Assembly (NCBI GenBank): GCA_900539725.1
Contig: UQDI01000006.1
Coordinates: 3,910 to 67,909, forward strand
Source of the DNA: an uncultured Eubacteriales bacterium
GTDB taxonomy: Bacteria > Bacillota > Clostridia > Tissierellales > Peptoniphilaceae
Length of the DNA stretch: 64,000 nt
Direction: 5' to 3'
The notes under the pieces were generated by a model. It saw only the letters and a list, made by a program, of their open reading frames with translations. It had not been told where the DNA came from and did no database searches. Positions 59,675 to 64,000 of this stretch are shown here, one piece after another. Position numbers and translations under genes: made by a program. Positions within the stretch are counted from its first letter, which is position 1. Each line of letters opens with the position of its first letter.

Positions 59675-60840
59675 TGGCTGAAGAAATTAAATTGCCACTA
59701 ATCTCATCTGCTTTTTTAAATGTGACACAGCGTTGCAATTTAAAGTGCAAATATTGTTTTGTGTGCCAGCAGCCAAAGGAAATCTCATATAAGGTTGCTC
59801 AAGATGCAGCAAAGTACTTAGCTAGAAATGCTTTTGAAGATGGCAGAACTCCATCTATTAACTTTTTTGGCGGTGAACCTATGTTACGCTTTAAAGACAT
59901 AATTAAACCTCTTACAGAATGGATAAGAGATGTATATGGCAAAAGTTTTGATTTAAGCTTGACTACTAATGGAGTTTTACTAAATGAAGAAATTATGGAG
60001 TTTTTTAAAGAAAATGAAGTGGGCATGCTTTTTTCTATAGATGGAGACAAAGAAACTCAAGATATAAATCGTCCTTTTCACGATGGCAAGGGCAGTTTTG
60101 ATAAGCTTGAGCCTATCATTGATATGGTGCTTAAATACTATCCCTCCATGACATTTAGAGCAACAGTTGATCCTCCTTCACATAAATATTTATATAAAAA
60201 CTATAAATTTGCAGTTAGTAAAGGTTACACTAACTGTTTTTTTATACCTAATGTATTTAGCGCTTGGAGCGAAACTGATCTAGAAGAGTTAGATAAAGAA
60301 CTTGATAAAATATGTGAATACTATATAACAGAATTAAAAGCTGGGCACAAGCCTTTGGCTTTTAGTCATTTTGAAGAGGCTAGAGCAGAGATCAAAAGAA
60401 TTGCAAGGCTTAAAGATGGTGATTTTAGAGAAGAGGGCAAAAGGCTGCCTGCTTGCGGTCGCTGCGGCTTAGGAGCTAATCGCTTTGCAGCTATTGGCGT
60501 TACTGGCAACTTGTACACTTGCCAAGAAATGGTTGAAAATCCTGATGTGGGTGATAACTTTTTGATAGGCAATATTTATGATGGAATTGATGATGCAAAG
60601 CGATTAGAAATTGTTAATAGCTTTAATACTCAAAATGTTACATGCAGCAATAAAGAATACTGTGATGATTGCATTAAGCGTAGAATCTGTGACGGAGGAT
60701 GCAGCATAAATAATTACTTTAAATCGCATGATCTGCATATTAAGGACTTTGTAATATGTTGGTATGAGCGCAAGTGCATTGAAAAGGTTTATAGAATTAT
60801 GAAATTAGAAAAGGAAGGTGAACTTAAATGGCAAATTTAA
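59674..60840 (+). CDS. Radical SAM/SPASM peptide-modifying enzyme within the phage tail module
   Basis: 388 residues. The radical SAM triad CNLKCKYC (Cys21, 25, 28) is followed by FGGEPML and LTTNGVLL. The SPASM region has CGLGANRFAAIGVTGNLYTC, YCDDCIKRRICDGGC and a final Cys in FVICWYERKC, enough ligands for two auxiliary Fe-S clusters. SPASM enzymes mature peptides or proteins (thioether, C-C or formylglycine formation). Its stop overlaps the start of the Cys-rich protein by 13 bases, so that protein is the obvious substrate. An anaerobic sulfatase-maturase-like role is an alternative. Such an enzyme in a virion assembly operon is unusual. Confidence 0.92.
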   Translation: MAEEIKLPLISSAFLNVTQRCNLKCKYCFVCQQPKEISYKVAQDAAKYLARNAFEDGRTPSINFFGGEPMLRFKDIIKPLTEWIRDVYGKSFDLSLTTNGVLLNEEIMEFFKENEVGMLFSIDGDKETQDINRPFHDGKGSFDKLEPIIDMVLKYYPSMTFRATVDPPSHKYLYKNYKFAVSKGYTNCFFIPNVFSAWSETDLEELDKELDKICEYYITELKAGHKPLAFSHFEEARAEIKRIARLKDGDFREEGKRLPACGRCGLGANRFAAIGVTGNLYTCQEMVENPDVGDNFLIGNIYDGIDDAKRLEIVNSFNTQNVTCSNKEYCDDCIKRRICDGGCSINNYFKSHDLHIKDFVICWYERKCIEKVYRIMKLEKEGELKWQI

Positions 60841-62300
60841 AGGAAGATGATTTAAAAGATTTGGGGCTGGATATAGGCGAAGAGAATGTACCTCAGGCGG
60901 TTGGTGGATGGGACTGCTGTGAACATGGATGTGAAAATCAATGTCAAGAATATTGCGAAAGTTACACCCAAGGGTGCGCTTCAGGGTGTCAAAGCACCTG
61001 TTTGGCAAGCTGTCAAGGATGTGAGGATCACTGTGAAAAGTTTTGTCAAAATGGCGAGTGTGGTTCATGCCAAAGCTGTCAAACTTGCCAAACAGGATGC
61101 CAAGTAGCTTGTGAAGATGCAAGAGAAAAGAATTCTGCACCAAATGCACCAACATCAATTAGTGTGCCATCTAATGTAAGAGGTGGCGAAACTATCATCA
61201 TAAGCTGGGCGGTGGCTAGTGATAGCGATGGCAATTTAGCAGGTTATATACTAGAGAAAAAGACTGATAATGCTGGCTTTGTGCAAATTTACAATGGCAC
61301 ATCAAGAAGTTTTAGCGACACTATTATTTCAGGAACTAACACGGCACAATATAGGGTTAGAAGCTATGATAGCCAAGGCGCTACAAGTGGCTATAGAACG
61401 TCAAACATCATTACAGTTACTAACAATAGCACGCCTGAAATATCGGGTAGAGATGAGGATTTAGGTGGCAAAAAAGCGCCATTCAAAATAAATCTATCCG
61501 TGAGTGACAAAGATAATGATACTGTAAATGTAGTAGCTAAATTAAATGGATCTATACTTAAAACTATTAACAATATCAAGCTAGATAGCAACTATGAGAT
61601 TGAGATTGATGCGGCTAGATTTAATGCACTTGCACTAAATGCTAGAAATGAGATAGAAATATCGGCGACTGATAGCAAGGCGACAACATATAGAAGATAC
61701 ACATTCGCAAGAATAAACAGCGCACCTGAAATAGTACTTACTAAGACAAGCTACGGCGAGCAAGATAAGCCATTTAGCTTTACTTATAAAATAACAGATG
61801 CTGGTGACAAGTGCTCAGTTAGAATCCTGTATGGATCAAGAGTGCTTGACTATAAAAAAGAGGTTGCTCTCAATACTCAACAAAATTATACATTTGGCAA
61901 GCTAGACTTTGCGAAGATTCCTGCTGGAGAAATTTCCATCAAGATAGAAGCTACTGATTCAAATGGTGGTACATCTTCAAGGTTTATCACGTTTAAAAAG
62001 ACAATTAGTGGATGTGGCTATATTTTTAAAAAGGATACAGCTAAAAATGCTACTCAAAGCATAGTATCGGTATCTAGAAAGATTGATGTTAAATCATCTT
62101 TTAAAGTCTATGTATGTAACAATGCTAATGACGCAGCACCAAGCTGGGAAGAGGTCACAGGAATGCTAGAAAAAATATACACAATCAAAAATGCTACAAA
62201 AACAGCAACAAGTTGGGCATTTGGGATTAAAGTAGAAGTAGTAAGAGGTAAGGATGCTGGTGACAGTTACTTAAATGCTATAGGATACAGCTATAGATAG
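60828..62300 (+). CDS. Large virion-type protein with an 18-Cys N-terminal segment, Fn3 and Ig-like domains; likely radical SAM substrate
   Basis: 490 residues behind AAGGAAGGTG. Residues 1-29 are an acidic leader-like stretch (MANLKEDDLKDLGLDIGEEN, then VPQAVGGWD, with a GG pair at 26-27). Residues 30-95 hold 18 Cys, mostly as CxxxC (31-35-39-43, 50-54-58-62, 65-69-73, 91-95) and CxxC (78-81-84-87). An Fn3 domain (about 105-200, ISWAVASDSDGNLAGYILEKK, SYDSQGATSGYRTSN), Ig/cadherin-like repeats (to about 390) and a C-terminal beta domain follow. The place after fibre genes suggests a tail tip or fibre component. Nothing like a classic RiPP precursor length; the core sits on a structural protein. 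Confidence 0.88.
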   Translation: MANLKEDDLKDLGLDIGEENVPQAVGGWDCCEHGCENQCQEYCESYTQGCASGCQSTCLASCQGCEDHCEKFCQNGECGSCQSCQTCQTGCQVACEDAREKNSAPNAPTSISVPSNVRGGETIIISWAVASDSDGNLAGYILEKKTDNAGFVQIYNGTSRSFSDTIISGTNTAQYRVRSYDSQGATSGYRTSNIITVTNNSTPEISGRDEDLGGKKAPFKINLSVSDKDNDTVNVVAKLNGSILKTINNIKLDSNYEIEIDAARFNALALNARNEIEISATDSKATTYRRYTFARINSAPEIVLTKTSYGEQDKPFSFTYKITDAGDKCSVRILYGSRVLDYKKEVALNTQQNYTFGKLDFAKIPAGEISIKIEATDSNGGTSSRFITFKKTISGCGYIFKKDTAKNATQSIVSVSRKIDVKSSFKVYVCNNANDAAPSWEEVTGMLEKIYTIKNATKTATSWAFGIKVEVVRGKDAGDSYLNAIGYSYR

Positions 62301-62309
62301 GAGGGTTAT

Positions 62310-62525
62310 ATGATTACAATACTTAAAGAAGCTGAGGTTACAGGCAAGGCTATTTTTATACCTAGTCCTGAAAATTTAAAACAGCTAAGTGACGCAGCCT
62401 TAGAGATAGGAACAGATGCTGCAGAAAAGATTGATAAGCTTAAAGAAGCACTAGATATGGCAGTACTAGCAATAGTTGACTTGCAAGAAAAGTTAGATAA
62501 GGAGGTAAAAAATGAAAGAAATTGA
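62310..62525 (+). CDS. Small coiled-coil phage protein
   Basis: 71 residues behind GGAGGG. An N-terminal beta piece (ITILKEAEVTGKAIFIPSPENLKQLSDAALEIG) and a helix AEKIDKLKEALDMAVLAIVDLQEKLDKEVKN. Probably a structural accessory of the fibre or lysis region; not recognised. Confidence 0.65.
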   Translation: MITILKEAEVTGKAIFIPSPENLKQLSDAALEIGTDAAEKIDKLKEALDMAVLAIVDLQEKLDKEVKNERN

Positions 62526-62652
62526 TGAATACAGAGTTTGGGGTTATTGTTACTTAATAGAGCAAGAATTAAGAACACTAGAAGAAGTGCCTGAAAAGTA
62601 TAGAGAAGTGGTTAGTAAAAGATTATCAAAGACTATAGATAAGAGCAATTAG
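62512..62652 (+). CDS. CD1375-like small phage protein
   Basis: 46 residues from ATG 62512 (AAGGAGG upstream), overlapping the previous end by 14 bases. YCYLIEQELRTLEEVPEKYREVVSKRL resembles small phage proteins with the pattern Y..LI..G.RT.E.VP...R..V...L (CD1375 family as I recall it), usually found between fibres and holin. Confidence 0.65.
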   Translation: MKEIDEYRVWGYCYLIEQELRTLEEVPEKYREVVSKRLSKTIDKSN

Positions 62653-62681
62653 CTTTTAATCTGTAACAGAAAGGACGAGCT

Positions 62682-62999
62682 ATGGGACTAGAAGAAATTA
62701 TTAAAAGCATAGGTGGCGCAGGCATACTTGTAGTATTATCTGCTGCTTGGATATATAAAGCATTAGTTATGGATCCTAAAGACAGAAATGAGCAAAACAA
62801 ACTTATAGAAAGAGTTTCAGGAGTAATAGCTAACAACACTGAAGTTATTAGAGAAACCAAGTCTATTCACAAAGAAATGGAAAAAGCACTTGATGAGATT
62901 AAAACAGATATTAAAGAGCTTAAAAGTAGAACTGATCTAACAAATATGCATAATATGCTTGAAAGAATAGAAGACAAGATTGAAGCGCTGGGAAAATAA
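62682..62999 (+). CDS. Holin-associated membrane protein (BhlA/UviB or XhlA-like)
   Basis: 105 residues: one N-terminal membrane helix (IGGAGILVVLSAAWIYKALVM), then a charged coiled coil (LIERVSGVIANNTEVIRETKSIHKEMEKALDEIKTDIKELKSR, in position 46-88). This topology and place before the endolysin fit the BhlA/UviB or XhlA families that help in lysis. Confidence 0.75.
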   Translation: MGLEEIIKSIGGAGILVVLSAAWIYKALVMDPKDRNEQNKLIERVSGVIANNTEVIRETKSIHKEMEKALDEIKTDIKELKSRTDLTNMHNMLERIEDKIEALGK

Positions 63000-63025
63000 T
63001 TATTCTTTAGAAAGAGGTGATGCCA

Positions 63026-63698
63026 TTGAAAATAAGCAAAAAATTTATTACTAATAAAGATCAAATGGGGGCAAAGCGCAAGCTTAGTGATATAAAGTTT
63101 CTTGTAATACACGATACTGCTAACACAGGGTACAATGCAGGGGCTATGTCTCACTATAATTTTGTACAAAACAGAAAAGGCACATACGGATCTGCAAATT
63201 ATTATGTAGATGATGAAATAATACTACAAATAATTCCTGACGATATAATTAGCTGGGGGTGTTGGTGATACATGGGCTAGAACTGATAAAACAAGGAAAG
63301 ATATTAAAAATTCTAATTCTTTGAATGTAGAACTATGCATTAACTGTAATGCTGATCCTGATAAGGCTTATAAAAATCTTATATATCTTGCTAAATATCT
63401 AATAAGCAAATATAAGTTTGATCTTGATAATGTGGTTAGACATTTTGATGCGACTAACAAGCCATGTCCTGGATCGTGGAAAGATAATAATTGGGCAAAG
63501 TGGTACAAATTTAAAAAAGATTTAATGGAGGCATGTAAAATGGACGATAACAAAGTAAGCCCTTGGGCTGCTGCTGATTGGCAATGGGCAATTGATATGG
63601 GCTTAACAGATGGAACAAGACCTAAAGATGCGCCAACTAGACAAGAACTTGTTTCTATGTTAAAAAGGATGTTTGATAAAATAAAGGAGGCTAATTAA
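63026..63698 (+). pseudogene. Endolysin, N-acetylmuramoyl-L-alanine amidase, broken by a one-base frameshift
   Basis: From TTG 63026 (AGAGGTGATGCCA upstream) the frame gives KFLVIHDTAN-like start (read as IKFLVIHDTANTGYNAGAMSHYNF) and ends early at 63266-63268 after SWGCW. Removing one G from the G5 run at 63255-63259 restores ISWGVGDTWARTDKTRKDI and continues to 63698 with VRHFDATNKPCPGSW. Together these supply the zinc ligands of the Amidase_2 fold. The C-terminal 50 residues (SPWAAADWQWAIDMGLTDGTRPKDAPTRQEL) are an SLH-like wall-binding module. Either a defective prophage lysin or a sequencing error. Confidence 0.85.
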
Positions 63699-63699
63699 T

Positions 63700-63915
63700 A
63701 TGAAAGTTGATTGGGTAAAGAAGCTATCTAGCAGAAAATTTTGGGTGGCTGTTTCTGGTTTAGCAGTAAGCGTAATCGCCTTTACAGCTACTGATCCAGG
63801 TACTACAGAAAAAGTGGTATCTCTTATTGGTGCTATTGGTTCAGTAGTAATGTATATGCTATGTGAAACTGCTATAGATAAAGCAAGCGTTAATAGTGAT
63901 AATAAAACAGAGTAA
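63700..63915 (+). CDS. Phage holin
   Basis: 71 residues behind AAAGGAGG. KLSSRKFWVAVSGLAVSVIAFTATDPGTTEKVVSLIGAIGSVVMYMLCETAIDKASV, in position 9-65, has two membrane helices separated by a short polar turn, as in phi LC3-type holins. It releases the amidase at the end of infection. Confidence 0.9.
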   Translation: MKVDWVKKLSSRKFWVAVSGLAVSVIAFTATDPGTTEKVVSLIGAIGSVVMYMLCETAIDKASVNSDNKTE

Positions 63916-63921
63916 AAAGAT

Positions 63922-63946
63922 GAGGCACTATTTTTTATAGTGCCTC
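63922..63946. terminator. Hairpin after the holin gene
   Basis: GAGGCACTA (63922-63930) pairs perfectly with TAGTGCCTC (63938-63946). The T run is inside the loop and, on the minus strand, shortly after the stem, so it may act mainly leftward. Confidence 0.65.
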
Positions 63947-63960
63947 TCAGACTGTTGACA

Positions 63961-63999
63961 AAGTAGGCATATTTTTTAAAAATTATGCCTACTTTTTTT
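63961..63999 (+). terminator. Intrinsic terminator at the window end
   Basis: AAGTAGGCATA (63961-63971) pairs with TATGCCTACTT (63984-63994) and is followed by T residues to 63999. It closes the phage late operon. Confidence 0.85.
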
Positions 64000-64000
64000 G

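Larger units (their letters stand above)
28853..64000. mobile_element. Temperate prophage with contractile tail, left end at cobS, right end not identified
   Basis: From the minus-strand integrase gene onward the window holds a complete modular phage: lysogeny, replication, accessory, packaging, head, contractile tail (sheath 48030), fibre and lysis modules. Base composition is lower in G+C than in the cobalamin genes and CGC/GGC codons are rarer. The left boundary lies between the cobS stop (28852) and the integrase end (28968). Two terminator-like hairpins at 63922-63999 are consistent with the right end being near, but no repeat of the left junction was found. Confidence 0.9.

Noticed and set aside
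59674..60840. Sulfatase-maturing enzyme acting on a sulfatase
   Set aside because: No sulfatase or CxPxR target is encoded in the phage, whereas a Cys-rich protein overlaps the gene; kept only as an alternative.
63255..63259. Programmed frameshift in the endolysin
   Set aside because: The shift needed is +1 and the site lacks a recognised slippery or stop-context signal; mutation or base-call error is simpler.
63916..64000. Right attachment site of the prophage
   Set aside because: No sequence matching the cobS-int junction or its 19-bp repeats is present; only two hairpins are seen.

Overview
The window comes from a low-GC, AT-rich Gram-positive anaerobe. Codon use, strong AGGAGG ribosome sites, an anaerobic (cobalt-early) cobalamin pathway and an amino-acid-fermenter-like gene set suggest a clostridial relative of the Tissierellia/Peptoniphilaceae type. 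The genus is an inference; no rRNA or tRNA gene was recognised to settle it.

Host part (1 to about 28,900). The left edge holds the start of a secreted repeat protein and an ABC ATPase on the minus strand. A Zn/Cd-type P1B ATPase follows with its own promoter and a possible operator. Next is a housekeeping run: methionine aminopeptidase, MATE exporter, DUF1667 protein, lipoprotein cyclophilin, AsnRS and LeuRS. A membrane-anchored unknown protein and a glutaredoxin-like selenoprotein (in-frame UGA with a bSECIS-like hairpin) come next, then an OmpR-type two-component system. From 15,359 to 28,852 lies an almost complete anaerobic cobalamin pathway in two blocks: cbiP-like and cbiB, then a cobalamin riboswitch controlling cbiK-cbiL, cobD, cbiA, cbiC, cbiD, cbiE, cbiT, cbiF, cbiG, cbiH, cbiJ, a Cys-rich protein, cobU and cobS. 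Both corrin-ring amidotransferases look unable to hydrolyse glutamine. The CbiP homologue lacks the whole glutaminase domain, and CbiA has Gly where the nucleophilic Cys should be.

Prophage (about 28,900 to the right edge). A contractile-tailed temperate phage sits directly downstream of cobS. Its order is: integrase, membrane protein and S24 repressor (minus strand); Cro/Xis-like regulators; Erf recombinase, DUF1064 nuclease, replication initiator with internal iterons, DnaC-like loader; about nine small accessory genes; a sigma-like late regulator; terminase, portal, MuF protein, scaffold, capsid, connectors; sheath, tube, chaperones with a programmed -1 frameshift, tape measure, baseplate, fibres; then endolysin and holin. 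The right attachment site is not visible.

Most unusual items: (1) in the tail-fibre region a radical SAM/SPASM enzyme is translationally coupled to a large protein with 18 Cys in 66 residues followed by Fn3/Ig-like domains, which suggests an enzymatically cross-linked virion protein; (2) between the late regulator and terS there is a promoter, a solitary hairpin that closely resembles a type I-C CRISPR repeat, and a terminator, which is the layout of an RNA anti-CRISPR; (3) a MuF head protein carries a C-terminal HEFGH zinc-protease domain, with a small acidic gene behind it; (4) a G8 tract breaks a tail-fibre gene and could act as a phase switch; (5) the two glutaminase-deficient amidotransferases; (6) the selenoprotein.
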